A stretch of DNA of 31,485 nt, from contig JASLHV010000103.1 in assembly GCA_030153205.1 (NCBI GenBank), forward strand, positions 1 to 31,485, read 5' to 3'. A program made the position numbers and the translations under genes. This document shows, in pieces, positions 7,858-16,325 of the stretch. Origin of the DNA: Roseiarcus sp. (lineage in GTDB: Bacteria > Pseudomonadota > Alphaproteobacteria > Rhizobiales > Beijerinckiaceae). The notes beneath the pieces are model-generated. The model ran no database searches, was not told the DNA's origin, and saw only the letters and a list, made by a program, of their open reading frames with translations. Positions within the stretch are counted from its first letter, which is position 1, and each line of letters starts with the position of its first letter.

Positions 7858-9248
7858 CAGCCGTGTCCCTCTTTCACGAGGTCGGACGAGACGGCCTTGC
7901 GTTCCTTCAAGAATACCGAAGGCATTCTCGTCGAGACGATGCCTCGCGGCCTCACCACCATCATGATCACCATGCCCATGCCGAAAATCAGCATGCGGTA
8001 TTGCGCGGGATCGAAGTCAGGCCCGAAGATTTGCTTCGTCCATTCCATCTCGCGCAGGATCTCCGTACCGCCGATCATCACGACGGCGGCCAGCGCGACG
8101 CCGATCTGAGAACCCATGCCGCCGAGAACGACGATCGCCAGGATCGTCGCCGATTCAATGAAGGTAAAACTTTCCGGGCTCACGAACCCCTGACGCACGG
8201 AGAAGAAGGAACCCGCAAAGCCGCCGAACATCGCGCCAAGCGCGAAGGCTGTGAGCTTGGTGTTTCTTGTATTGATGCCGAGCGATCGGCAGGCGATTTC
8301 ATCTTCGCGAAGCGCCTCCCAGGCGCGGCCAATCGGCAAGCGCCGCAAGCGCATGGTGACGAAATTGGTCAGCAGCGCGAGGCAGAGAATGAGATAGAAG
8401 AGAAAGATGGTACGGTGGATCGGCGAATATTCAATGTGGAGCATATCGGCGAAACCGCCGGGTTCGTCGGCGAAGGGAATGCCAAAAAATGTGACCTTGG
8501 GAATCGAAGCGATGCCGGCGTAGCCGCCCGTCACCGGGACCCAATTGATCAGAACCATTCGGATAATTTCGCCGAAGGCCAAGGTGACGATGGCCAAATA
8601 GTCGCCGCGCAAGCGAAGAACAGGAAACCCTAAAATGATGCCCCAGAAGGCGGCGAGGATTCCCGCGAGCGGCAGACAGATCCAAAACGACAACCCGAAC
8701 GTCGTCGCCAAAAGAGCGTAGGCATAAGCGCCGACGGCATAGAAGGCGACATAGCCAAGATCCAACAAGCCGGCCAGTCCAACAACGATATTCAGACCCC
8801 AACCAAGCATCACATAGATCAATATCTGTATGCCGTAATTATTGATCCATTTGAGGGAGCCAGCCGGCCCGAGCAGCCACAGCGTCGCCAGCGGAAAAAC
8901 GAAAAGAAACACCAAGCCGATCACGCTCGCATAGCGACCAAGCAGTTCGAGAGCCGCCGATTTCGGCGCCGCCACGGCCACGACGCGCGGTTGCTCGACT
9001 TTCGGTCTCGCTTGGTAGAGCGACATCCCCAGCCGACCAGCGAAAACCAGCCCGCAAATGACCGCCACCAGGAGCGGACGCGGGATGAGATAAAGGTTGC
9101 CGTCGTTGTCCGATTCCGCATGCAAGGCGACGACGGGAAAACAGAGGCCCAAGGTCAGCAGCGCCGCCAGGAAGGCGTCTTTGATCATCGTCGCCATGCC
9201 GGCGCCGACGTCGCTCGTCGCGGCCAATTTTTGCGCTTCGACGGTCAT
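7857..9248 (-). CDS. livM: Branched-chain amino acid ABC transporter permease LivM
   Basis: A 463-residue inner-membrane permease with about ten hydrophobic helices. The first quarter (to about residue 135) is the LivM-type N-terminal extension with its own helices. The permease core follows (GWGLNIVVGLAGLLDLGYV, LRGDYLAIVTLAFGEIIR), with the cytoplasmic coupling segment GRAWEALREDEIACRSLGI that contacts the ATPases, then AILAIVVLGGMGSQIGVALA. I chose the ATG at 9248, with AAGG about 8 nt upstream. A GTG at 9254 overlapping the livH stop is the alternative. Confidence 0.93.
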   Translation of the reverse strand: MTVEAQKLAATSDVGAGMATMIKDAFLAALLTLGLCFPVVALHAESDNDGNLYLIPRPLLVAVICGLVFAGRLGMSLYQARPKVEQPRVVAVAAPKSAALELLGRYASVIGLVFLFVFPLATLWLLGPAGSLKWINNYGIQILIYVMLGWGLNIVVGLAGLLDLGYVAFYAVGAYAYALLATTFGLSFWICLPLAGILAAFWGIILGFPVLRLRGDYLAIVTLAFGEIIRMVLINWVPVTGGYAGIASIPKVTFFGIPFADEPGGFADMLHIEYSPIHRTIFLFYLILCLALLTNFVTMRLRRLPIGRAWEALREDEIACRSLGINTRNTKLTAFALGAMFGGFAGSFFSVRQGFVSPESFTFIESATILAIVVLGGMGSQIGVALAAVVMIGGTEILREMEWTKQIFGPDFDPAQYRMLIFGMGMVIMMVVRPRGIVSTRMPSVFLKERKAVSSDLVKEGHG

Positions 9249-9250
9249 GG

Positions 9251-10168
9251 TCACACCTTCTCGATTTCAGGTCGGCCAAGAATGCCGGACGGCATGAAGA
9301 TCAGCGTGATCGCCAAGATCGAAAAGGCGGCGACATCCTTGTAGTCCGTCGAGAAATAAGAGGACCACATGACTTCGATGAGCCCGATGAGAAGGCCGCC
9401 GAGAACGGCGCCGGGAAGCGAGCCGACGCCGCCGAGAACGGCGGCGGTGAAGGCCTTGACGCCGGGCAAGAAGCCGTCGGCGAAATTCACGACGCCATAG
9501 TACATCATGTAGAGAACGCCGGCGACCGCTGCGAGCGCCGCGCCGATGACGAAGGTGATCGAGATCGTCCGATCGACGTCGACGCCCAGGAGCGAGGCCA
9601 TCTTGCGATCCTGTTCGCAAGCTCTTTGCGCGCGACCAAGCGTCGTATGCTGCACCAAATACCAGAAAGCGACGAGCAAGACGATCGTCACCACCATGAT
9701 CACGATCTGCTTGTACTGCAGCGTCACATCATACGCGCCGCCCGGCGTCAAATGCACGACTTCGTTGAACATCGGGGGGACCGGCTTGTTTCTCGGTCCT
9801 TGAACGACCTGCACGAAGTTCGACAGGAAGATCGACATGCCGATCGCCGAGATCAGCGGCGCCAGGCGGAACGAACCGCGCAATGGACGATAGGCAAGCC
9901 GCTCGATCGTCCAGTTCCACAGCGAAGTGAGCGCCATGCCGCAGATCAGCACGATGACGAAGGCCAAAGCCAACGAGGTCACGCCGAGGATTTTCGTAAG
10001 TATGAGAAAAATGATCAGCGCGATGAAGGCTGAAAGCATGAACAGGTCGCCGTGCGCGAAGTTGACCATGCCGATGATGCCGAAAACCATCGTGTAGCCG
10101 ATGGCGATGAGACCGTAGATCGAACCGAGCGTGAGCCCGTTGATCAGCTGCTGCAGGAAATTGTCCAT
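9251..10168 (-). CDS. livH: Branched-chain amino acid ABC transporter permease LivH
   Basis: First gene of the operon. It encodes a 305-residue permease with about eight hydrophobic helices, starting MDNFLQQLINGLTLGSIYGL, the usual LivH N-terminus. Family landmarks are GMVNFAHGDLFMLSAF, the coupling segment TLGRAQRACEQDRKMASLLG and AAVLGGVGSLPGAVLGGLLI. It ends two bases before the livM ATG. A purine run (AGGGGGAG) lies 13-20 nt upstream of the ATG, further than ideal. The gene is transcribed divergently from coxG. Confidence 0.94.
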   Translation of the reverse strand: MDNFLQQLINGLTLGSIYGLIAIGYTMVFGIIGMVNFAHGDLFMLSAFIALIIFLILTKILGVTSLALAFVIVLICGMALTSLWNWTIERLAYRPLRGSFRLAPLISAIGMSIFLSNFVQVVQGPRNKPVPPMFNEVVHLTPGGAYDVTLQYKQIVIMVVTIVLLVAFWYLVQHTTLGRAQRACEQDRKMASLLGVDVDRTISITFVIGAALAAVAGVLYMMYYGVVNFADGFLPGVKAFTAAVLGGVGSLPGAVLGGLLIGLIEVMWSSYFSTDYKDVAAFSILAITLIFMPSGILGRPEIEKV

Positions 10169-10192
10169 GCGCCGCTTATACTCCCCCTGCTA

Positions 10193-10255
10193 GGTCGGAG
10201 ACCGACCCGGATGGCCGATATGCACAAACACCTCCGATCGCTGATTCAAGATCGG
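10193..10255. promoter_or_regulatory. Two inverted repeats upstream of livH (possible operators)
   Basis: Perfect 6-bp arms ggtcgg/ccgacc separated by 3 nt (10193-10207), and perfect 6-bp arms ccgatc/gatcgg separated by 10 nt (10234-10255), lie 25-87 nt upstream of the livH start codon. Their position suits regulator binding or a leader hairpin. No known operator consensus is matched. Confidence 0.3.
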
Positions 10256-10484
10256 CGGCCCTGAACCATGCTTTGGCCTGCGATTGCGCCACCGTGCGAA
10301 GACTTGCCCCCAAACTTCGCAAGCAATTCTCGGACCAGATAACCCGAGATCGCGGCCAGCGCCACGCCCAATTTGTCCTCCCACTTGCCGTCAGACGGCA
10401 GCGCGTAAGACGCGCAACGTCTTGTCTAACAAACGGATGCTAGCAAATGGCCATCGGTCACGGCAATCGCGCCGTTTCATTTTT

Positions 10485-10514
10485 TTGACAATATGCCGGG
10501 CGCGGCGTTCTTAT
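10485..10514 (+). promoter_or_regulatory. Candidate sigma-70-like promoter for the cox cluster
   Basis: A perfect TTGACA (10485-10490) is followed 17-20 nt later by TTCTTA / CTTATG / TTATGC alternatives (10508-10516) as the -10. It lies about 120 nt upstream of coxG. The -35 is strong and the -10 poor, so this is a candidate only. Confidence 0.35.
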
Positions 10515-10633
10515 GCGCACGTATTTTTGATAGCGCTCGAAGCCCGAGGCCACGGACAGGTTATGAAGCAATGACCCTGTGAGGCGCGGCCTCTTGGTCT
10601 TTCAAGGCGAGCCGAATAGCGAGGGAGCGGTTG

Positions 10634-11110
10634 ATGGCGATGACAATGACAGGCGAGGCGACGTTGCCCGCCGATCGCGCCAAAGTGTGGTCGATGCTCA
10701 ACGATCCAGAGGTGCTAAAGGCCTGCATTCCTGGATGCCAATCGCTGGAGAAGACGAGCGACACGTCTTTCGCCGCCGTCGCCAAGGTGAAAATTGGACC
10801 GGTCAGCGCCACATTCAAAGGCGCTGTGCAATTGACCGATCTCGACCCCCCGAATGGCTATACGATCAGCGGCGAGGGCGAGGGCGGCATCGCCGGTTTC
10901 GCCAAGGGCGGCGCGAAGGTTCATCTAACGGATGCCGAAGGCGCGCCAGGATCGACCCTACTAAAGTATGATGTGCAGGCCAATGTCGGCGGCAAGATCG
11001 CGCAGCTTGGCGCGCGACTGATCGATGGCGTCGCCAAAAAAATGGCCGACCAATTTTTCTCGAATTTCACGACCGCCGCCAGCGGGGGCGCGGCGGGGCC
11101 GGCCGGCTGA
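10634..11110 (+). CDS. coxG: CoxG-like SRPBCC protein (carbon monoxide dehydrogenase subunit G family)
   Basis: A 158-residue START/SRPBCC-fold protein with the CoxG hallmarks: MTGEATLPADRAKVWSMLND at the N-terminus, ACIPGCQSLE, and the C-terminal helix ARLIDGVAKKMADQFFSNF. CoxG proteins are thought to assist assembly or membrane association of CoxL-type molybdenum hydroxylases, so its place at the head of the cluster fits. The start at 10634 is chosen for GAGGGAG 6 nt upstream; a TTG codon directly before it is also in frame. The C-terminus is Ala/Gly/Pro-rich (ASGGAAGPAG). It is separated from coxS by 290 bp, so a second promoter may lie there. Confidence 0.9.
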   Translation: MAMTMTGEATLPADRAKVWSMLNDPEVLKACIPGCQSLEKTSDTSFAAVAKVKIGPVSATFKGAVQLTDLDPPNGYTISGEGEGGIAGFAKGGAKVHLTDAEGAPGSTLLKYDVQANVGGKIAQLGARLIDGVAKKMADQFFSNFTTAASGGAAGPAG

Positions 11111-11400
11111 CGTCGGTCAAACGATCCGACCGAAATTCGAGCCATTGTTCGGATCCTAAAAGTCTGACTTTCAGCGGACATTCAAGGCGTCATCGTCTAA
11201 GGCCTGCTTGGACGGCGCGCGCCAGGCGCGCTTGCAGATTTGCCGGTCTAGCGTAGTCTGACCATGCCCGGTTCGGGAGCGCTGTCGGTCGTGATGACGA
11301 TTCGACGGGTCTACGAATGAGCCAGCGCCTGAAAGCGCTTGCATAAACAACGCACGGCGGAAGCTAAAGGCGGCCGTGTCGATTGAAGGGAGGTTGGTTC
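11111..11400. other. Intergenic region between coxG and coxS
   Basis: This 290-bp gap contains a GC-rich hairpin (gcgcgc-gccag-gcgcgc, 11215-11231) without a T-run, which could attenuate transcription after coxG. I see no gene or RNA here. The gap is unusually long for genes that otherwise form one cluster. Confidence 0.4.
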
Positions 11401-11895
11401 ATGGTTCACGTTTCCATGACGGTGAATGGAAAGGCGCTTTCGGCCGATATCGATCCGCGCACCTTGCTGGTTCAATTTCTGCGCGAGAATCTTCGTCTGA
11501 CAGGAACTCATGTTGGTTGCGACACGTCGCAATGCGGCGCTTGCGTCGTTCACGTCGACGGGCTCGCGGTCAAGTCCTGCACGTCGCTCGCGGTTTCAAA
11601 TGACGGCGCCGATATTCTCACGATCGAAGGGCTCGCATCGGCCGGCAAGCTGCATCCCATGCAGCAGGCTTTTCAGGACAATCACGCCTTACAATGCGGC
11701 TTCTGCACGCCGGGTATGATCATGTCCGCCATCGATATTGTCCAACGCAAGGGCGCCAATCTCGACGAGCACACCATTCGTGAGGAGCTGGAAGGCAACA
11801 TCTGCCGCTGCACCGGCTACCACAATATCGTCAAGGCGGTCGCTCAAGGCGCGCGCGCCATGACCGCGCCTGGCGGCGCGCAAGCGGCGGAGTAG
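11401..11895 (+). CDS. coxS: 2Fe-2S small subunit of a CoxSLM molybdenum hydroxylase
   Basis: A 164-residue electron-transfer subunit with two [2Fe-2S] clusters. The N-terminal plant-ferredoxin-like domain ligates a cluster through Cys40, Cys45, Cys48 and Cys60 (GCDTSQCGAC and KSC). The C-terminal helical domain does so through Cys99, Cys102, Cys135 and Cys137 (CGFCTPG and CRCTGY). All eight ligands are present. The start at 11401 is set by GGGAGG 7 nt upstream; a TTG at 11383 is in frame but is not needed. It is the first of three structural genes in the order S-L-M, the order typical of form II clusters. Confidence 0.95.
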   Translation: MVHVSMTVNGKALSADIDPRTLLVQFLRENLRLTGTHVGCDTSQCGACVVHVDGLAVKSCTSLAVSNDGADILTIEGLASAGKLHPMQQAFQDNHALQCGFCTPGMIMSAIDIVQRKGANLDEHTIREELEGNICRCTGYHNIVKAVAQGARAMTAPGGAQAAE

Positions 11896-12013
11896 AAAAG
11901 GGGATAGCGCGTAGCCGCTACCCGCTCGTCTCGTACGCAACGATTCTCCCTTCATTCGTCATCAATAAGCTGATCACCCGTTGGGGCGAGATCGGCGGCA
12001 TTAGGAGGAAATC

Positions 12014-14380
12014 ATGAGCGCGACCGGAATTGGCGCCTCAGTAAAGCGCAAAGAAGATCATCGTTTCATCACCGGCAAGGGACATTATACAGACGATATC
12101 AACCGGCCGGGCCAAGCCTATGCTTATTTCCTTCGCTCTCCTCACGCCCACGCCACGATCGACAAGCTCGATACGTCCGCGGCGGCGAAAGCCTCGGGCG
12201 TCGTCGCCGTCTTTACGGGAGAAGATTTGGCGCAAGATAAAATCGGCGGCCTGATCTGCGGCTGGATGATCCATTCCAAGGATGGTTCACCGATGAAGGC
12301 GGGCGCCCATCCAGCGCTCGCGCAAGGCAAGGTGCGCTACGTCGGCGATCATGTCGCAGTCGTCATTGCCGATACTTACGCGCAGGCCAAAGACGCCGCG
12401 GAAAAAATCGTCATCGACTATGGCGTGCTGCCGGCGGCTATCGACCTTGCCGCGACAGCCAAGAGCGGCGCGCCGCAAGTTCATGAAGTCGCGCCCAACA
12501 ATACGGTCTACAACTGGCATCTCGGCGACAAAGCGCCAACGGACGCCGCTTTTGCGGCGGCGGCGCATGTCACCAAGCTCGACTTCGTCAATAATCGCCT
12601 GATCCCCAATGCAATGGAGCCGCGCGCCGCGGTGGGCGATTACGATCCGGGAACAGATGTGTTCACGCTTTATACGACGAGCCAGAATCCGCATGTGGCG
12701 CGGCTGGTGCTTGCGGCCTTCATCGGCATCGCGCCCGAGCACAAGTTGCGCGTGATCGCCCCCGACGTCGGCGGCGGCTTTGGCTCGAAAATCTTCATCT
12801 ACGCCGAAGAGACGATTTGCGTCTGGGCGGCTAAGAAAGTCGGCCGTCCCGTGAAATGGACCGCCGATCGTACGGAAGCTTTTCTTTCCGACGCGCATGG
12901 CCGAGACCATGTCACCCACGCCGAGCTTGCCGTCGACGCAAGCGGCAAGATCACGGGCCTTCGCGTCCACACGATTGCGAATTTGGGCGCCTATCTGTCG
13001 ACGTTCTCATCGGCTGTGCCGACCTATCTCTACGGGCCGCTGCTTTCGGGCCAATACGCCATTCCCGCCATCTATTGCGAGGTGGATGCGGTTTATACGA
13101 ATACAGCGCCGGTCGACGCCTATCGCGGCGCCGGGCGGCCCGAGGCGACATTCGTTGTCGAGCGTCTGGTCGAAGTGGCGGCGCGCGAAACCGGTCGCGA
13201 TCCCGCCGAATTCCGCCGCGCCAATTTCGTGACGACTTTTCCCCATCAAACACCCGTCGTCTTCGCCTATGACGCCGGCGACTATGGCGCTTCGCTCGAC
13301 AAGGCTTTGACGCTCGCCGATTACAAAGGCGTGGGGCAGCGCAAGGCCGCTTCGGCGGCAAAAGGCAAGCTGCGTGGCATCGGGCTTTCCGCTTATATCG
13401 AAGCTTGCGGCCTCGCGCCGTCGGCGGTCGTCGGCTCAATCGGCGCCGGCGTCGGTCAATGGGAATCGGCCGAGGTGCGCGTCAATCCGACCGGCTCGGT
13501 CGAGGTTCTGACCGGCTCGCACAGTCATGGCCAGGGGCATGAGACGACTTTTGCGCAACTCGTCTCGGACCGGCTCGGCATTCCGATCGAGAATATCTCG
13601 ATCGTCCATGGCGACACCGACAAGGTTCAGTTCGGCATGGGTACTTACGGCTCGCGTTCCGGCGCGGTCGGCATGTCGGCGATTTCGAAGGCGCTCGACA
13701 AGATCGAGGCCAAAGCGAAAAAAGTCGCGACACATGTGCTCGAGGCCGCGGAACAGGACATCGAATTCAAAGACGGAAAGTTCACCGTCAAGGGCACGGA
13801 CAAGGCGATCGATTTTGGCTCGATCGCTTTGCAAGCCTATGTCGCGCATAAGTTCAACGGCCAGGAACTCGAGCCTGGATTGAAAGAGACCGCCTTCTGG
13901 GACCCGACAAATTTCACTTTCCCGGCCGGCGTCCATATCTGCGAAGTCGAGATCGATCCGGAAACCGGCGTGACGAAAATCGATCGCTGGACGGCGGTGG
14001 ATGATTTCGGCGTGTTGATCAATCCGATGATCGTGGAGGGTCAGGTCCATGGCGGCGTCGCGCAAGGCGTCGGCCAGGCGATGCTCGAAGGCGCAGTCTA
14101 TAATTCCGAGGGTCAATTGCTGACCGCGAGTTACATGGACTACTGCATGCCGCGCGCCGACGATTTGCCGTCCTTCACGATCGCGACGACGGAAACGCGC
14201 TGCCCCTCGAACCCGCTGGGGATCAAGGGATGCGGCGAAGCGGGCGCGATCGCATCGCCGCCCGCCGTGATCAACGCCATCACCGATGCGCTCGGCCACG
14301 AAAACGTGGCCATGCCGGCGACCCCGCAGGCCATATGGCGAGCGGCGCAGCAAGCGCGCGTGAAGCGCGCGGCGGAATAG
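12014..14380 (+). CDS. coxL: Form II CoxL-type molybdopterin hydroxylase large subunit
   Basis: A 788-residue catalytic subunit of the xanthine oxidase family, binding Mo with molybdopterin cytosine dinucleotide. It starts MSATGIGASVKRKEDHRFIT. Motifs include PDVGGGFGSK, the active-site loop AYRGAGR at residues 369-375, GSHSHGQGHETTFAQ (a Gln-rich Mo-cofactor contact region), GTYGSRSG and the catalytic glutamate Glu742 in GCGEAGA. True (form I) CO dehydrogenases carry AYxCSFR with a Cys bound to Cu; here the Cys is replaced (AYRGAGR), which defines form II. Form II substrates are not settled, so a different aromatic or aldehyde hydroxylase activity is possible. The start at 12014 has AGGAGG 5-7 nt upstream. 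Confidence 0.93.
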   Translation: MSATGIGASVKRKEDHRFITGKGHYTDDINRPGQAYAYFLRSPHAHATIDKLDTSAAAKASGVVAVFTGEDLAQDKIGGLICGWMIHSKDGSPMKAGAHPALAQGKVRYVGDHVAVVIADTYAQAKDAAEKIVIDYGVLPAAIDLAATAKSGAPQVHEVAPNNTVYNWHLGDKAPTDAAFAAAAHVTKLDFVNNRLIPNAMEPRAAVGDYDPGTDVFTLYTTSQNPHVARLVLAAFIGIAPEHKLRVIAPDVGGGFGSKIFIYAEETICVWAAKKVGRPVKWTADRTEAFLSDAHGRDHVTHAELAVDASGKITGLRVHTIANLGAYLSTFSSAVPTYLYGPLLSGQYAIPAIYCEVDAVYTNTAPVDAYRGAGRPEATFVVERLVEVAARETGRDPAEFRRANFVTTFPHQTPVVFAYDAGDYGASLDKALTLADYKGVGQRKAASAAKGKLRGIGLSAYIEACGLAPSAVVGSIGAGVGQWESAEVRVNPTGSVEVLTGSHSHGQGHETTFAQLVSDRLGIPIENISIVHGDTDKVQFGMGTYGSRSGAVGMSAISKALDKIEAKAKKVATHVLEAAEQDIEFKDGKFTVKGTDKAIDFGSIALQAYVAHKFNGQELEPGLKETAFWDPTNFTFPAGVHICEVEIDPETGVTKIDRWTAVDDFGVLINPMIVEGQVHGGVAQGVGQAMLEGAVYNSEGQLLTASYMDYCMPRADDLPSFTIATTETRCPSNPLGIKGCGEAGAIASPPAVINAITDALGHENVAMPATPQAIWRAAQQARVKRAAE

Positions 14381-14428
14381 AATCAGCGAGACGCAGCGGC
14401 TTGGCCGCGACATTCGAGGGAGACTCCC

Positions 14429-15226
14429 ATGTACCAATTCACCTATCACCGGCCCGACAATCTTTCGGCGGCCGTGGCGCAGCTCGCGGCGGACGACGAC
14501 GCCAAACTGCTCGCCGGCGGCCAGACGCTTCTGCCGACGATGAAGCAGCGTCTTGCGGGGCCGAGCGCGATCATCGACCTCAGCAAGATTGCCGGACTTG
14601 CCGGCGTCTCGCGCGAAGGCGATGCGATCGTCATCGGCGCGATGACCCGGCACGGGGACGTCGCGACCAACGCGACGGTTCGTCAGGCAATTCCAGCCTT
14701 GGCGGAACTCGCCTCTCTCATTGGCGATCCGCAAGTGCGCCATCGGGGCACGATGGGCGGATCGATCGCGAACAACGATCCCTCGGCCGATTATCCTGCC
14801 GCCGCGCTGGCGCTTGGCGCGACGATTGTCACCAACAAGCGAGAGATCGCGGCGGAGGCCTTTTTTACAGGTCTGTTCGAGACAGCACTCGAAGCAGGCG
14901 AGATCATCACCAAAGTGCGTTTTCCGATCCCGCAGAAGGCGGCCTATCAGAAATTCCGCAATCCCGCCTCGCGTTATGCCTTGGTCGGCGTCTTCGTCGC
15001 CAGGACCGCTGGCGGCGTGCGGGTCGCGGTGACCGGGGCGGGGTCGAGTGGCGTGTTCCGCGCCAATGCCATTGAGGCGGCGCTGGCGGCGAATTTCTCG
15101 CCCTCGGCTTTGGCGAACGTCAAAGTTCCGGCCGAGGGACTTAATAGCGATATCCACGCCGACGCCGCCTATCGGGCTCATCTGATTGGCGTGCTAGCGA
15201 AACGCGCCGTCGCGGCGATCGCCTGA
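14429..15226 (+). CDS. coxM: FAD-binding medium subunit of the CoxSLM hydroxylase
   Basis: A 265-residue flavoprotein that passes electrons from the Fe-S clusters to the final acceptor. The FAD pyrophosphate contacts are visible as AGGQTLLPTMK (about residues 30-40) and the second glycine loop GTMGGSIANNDPSADYPAA. The C-terminal CO-dehydrogenase flavoprotein domain follows (GVFRANAIEAAL). The start follows GAGGGAG in the 48-bp gap after coxL. All three structural genes are intact. Confidence 0.95.
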   Translation: MYQFTYHRPDNLSAAVAQLAADDDAKLLAGGQTLLPTMKQRLAGPSAIIDLSKIAGLAGVSREGDAIVIGAMTRHGDVATNATVRQAIPALAELASLIGDPQVRHRGTMGGSIANNDPSADYPAAALALGATIVTNKREIAAEAFFTGLFETALEAGEIITKVRFPIPQKAAYQKFRNPASRYALVGVFVARTAGGVRVAVTGAGSSGVFRANAIEAALAANFSPSALANVKVPAEGLNSDIHADAAYRAHLIGVLAKRAVAAIA

Positions 15227-15247
15227 CGTCGCCAATCTTGCCTTTGC

Positions 15248-15272
15248 GGCTCTCCCATGGAACGGGAGAGCC
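15248..15272. other. Hairpin between coxM and coxD
   Basis: Perfect 9-bp arms ggctctccc (15248-15256) and gggagagcc (15264-15272) flank a 7-nt loop. It lies in the short gap after coxM and is followed by gtccgattttgtg, a weak T-rich run. It may reduce read-through to the maturation genes or stabilise the structural-gene mRNA. It also argues against translation starting at the TTG at 15238. Confidence 0.6.
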
Positions 15273-15312
15273 GTCCGATTTTGTGATGGGCTATCGAGGA
15301 GCGTTGAGAGGC

Positions 15313-16254
15313 ATGGCGCAAGCGGATGGGAGGCTGGGCGCCGCCCCGATTCCCGGCTCCATCGACGAGACGCTCGCCTTGCTGCGCAAGGCCGATTATG
15401 TCGGCGAGCGCTCGCTGGCGACGGTGCTTTTCTTGAGTCTTCGGCTGGGACGGCCGCTATTTCTGGAAGGCGAAGCGGGCGTCGGCAAGACTGAAATCGC
15501 CAAAGTGCTGGCCACGACGCTCGGCCGTCGCCTTATTCGCCTGCAGTGCTATGAAGGCCTCGATGTCGCCTCTGCGGTGTACGAATGGAATTACGCCGCG
15601 CAGATGATGGCGATCCGCCTCGCCGAGGCAGCCGGGGAGCACGACAAGGAGCGGATCGAGCATGATGTTTTCTCGCCGCGCTATCTGATCAAGCGGCCGC
15701 TGCTGCAGGCGCTGGAGCCGACCGCCGAGGGCGCGCCGGTTCTGCTCATCGACGAGATCGATCGCGCCGACGAAGCCTTCGAGGCCTTCCTGCTCGAGGT
15801 TCTGTCCGATTTCCAAGTCACGGTTCCAGAGATTGGCGCGATCAAGGCCGAGCACCCGCCGATCGTCATCATCACCTCCAACCGTACCCGTGAGATCCAT
15901 GACGCCTTGAAGCGGCGTTGCCTTTACCATTGGGTCGGCTATCCCGATGCGGCGCGCGAAGTTGAAATCGTCAAAGCGAAAGCGCCTCGCGCGCCCGAAC
16001 GCTTGACGCAAGAGATCGTCGCCTTCGTGCAGGCTTTGCGAAAACAGGATCTGTTCAAATCGCCGGGCGTCGCCGAAACGCTCGACTGGGCGAGCGCATT
16101 GACGGAGTTGGACGCGGTCGCGCTCGATCCCGCGCAAGTCAGCGATACTTTGGGCGTATTGCTCAAATATCAGGATGATATTGCGAAAATCGAGGGCGCC
16201 AAGACGGCGGAACTGATCGAAACGGTGCGCGCTGAGACGCGGGCGATGCGGTAG
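15313..16254 (+). CDS. coxD: CoxD-type MoxR AAA+ ATPase
   Basis: A 313-residue AAA+ ATPase of the MoxR/CoxD group, which remodels the CoxL active site during cofactor maturation. Walker A is GEAGVGKTE, Walker B is VLLIDEIDRAD, with sensor 1 IIITSNRTREIHD and the arginine-rich LKRRCLYHW segment. The N-terminal SIDETLALLRKADYVGERSL is characteristic of CoxD. I favour the ATG at 15313 (MAQADGRLG), with purine-rich GAGGAG and GAGAGG stretches upstream. ATG 15286 and TTG 15238 are possible, but the latter would read through the hairpin at 15248-15272. Confidence 0.9.
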   Translation: MAQADGRLGAAPIPGSIDETLALLRKADYVGERSLATVLFLSLRLGRPLFLEGEAGVGKTEIAKVLATTLGRRLIRLQCYEGLDVASAVYEWNYAAQMMAIRLAEAAGEHDKERIEHDVFSPRYLIKRPLLQALEPTAEGAPVLLIDEIDRADEAFEAFLLEVLSDFQVTVPEIGAIKAEHPPIVIITSNRTREIHDALKRRCLYHWVGYPDAAREVEIVKAKAPRAPERLTQEIVAFVQALRKQDLFKSPGVAETLDWASALTELDAVALDPAQVSDTLGVLLKYQDDIAKIEGAKTAELIETVRAETRAMR

Positions 16255-16325
16255 GCTGCGCGCCGATGGAAAATGGCGACCGCCGCCTTCGGCGCCTGAA
16301 AGTCTTGCAATGAACCGCCCATAGA

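Larger units (their letters stand above)
10169..10633. other. Divergent intergenic region between livH and coxG
   Basis: This 465-bp stretch separates the liv operon (leftward) from the cox cluster (rightward) and must hold both promoters. Two dyads lie near livH: ggtcgg-aga-ccgacc (10193-10207) and ccgatc-N10-gatcgg (10234-10255). A promoter-like pair lies nearer coxG (10485-10514). Short open frames here have atypical Arg/Pro-rich composition and no ribosome-binding site, so I see no gene. Confidence 0.6.

Noticed and set aside
10284..10574. 96-residue plus-strand frame upstream of coxG
   Set aside because: It has no ribosome-binding site, an Arg/Pro-rich composition and no homology I recognise, and it covers the probable promoter region.
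12014..14380. Calling this gene a genuine (form I) CO dehydrogenase
   Set aside because: The active-site loop lacks the Cu-binding cysteine (AYRGAGR instead of AYxCSFR).
13436..15181. 581-residue minus-strand open frame
   Set aside because: It is antisense to coxL and coxM, which are unmistakable by motif. The Arg/His/Asp-rich composition is what GC-rich codons give on the opposite strand.
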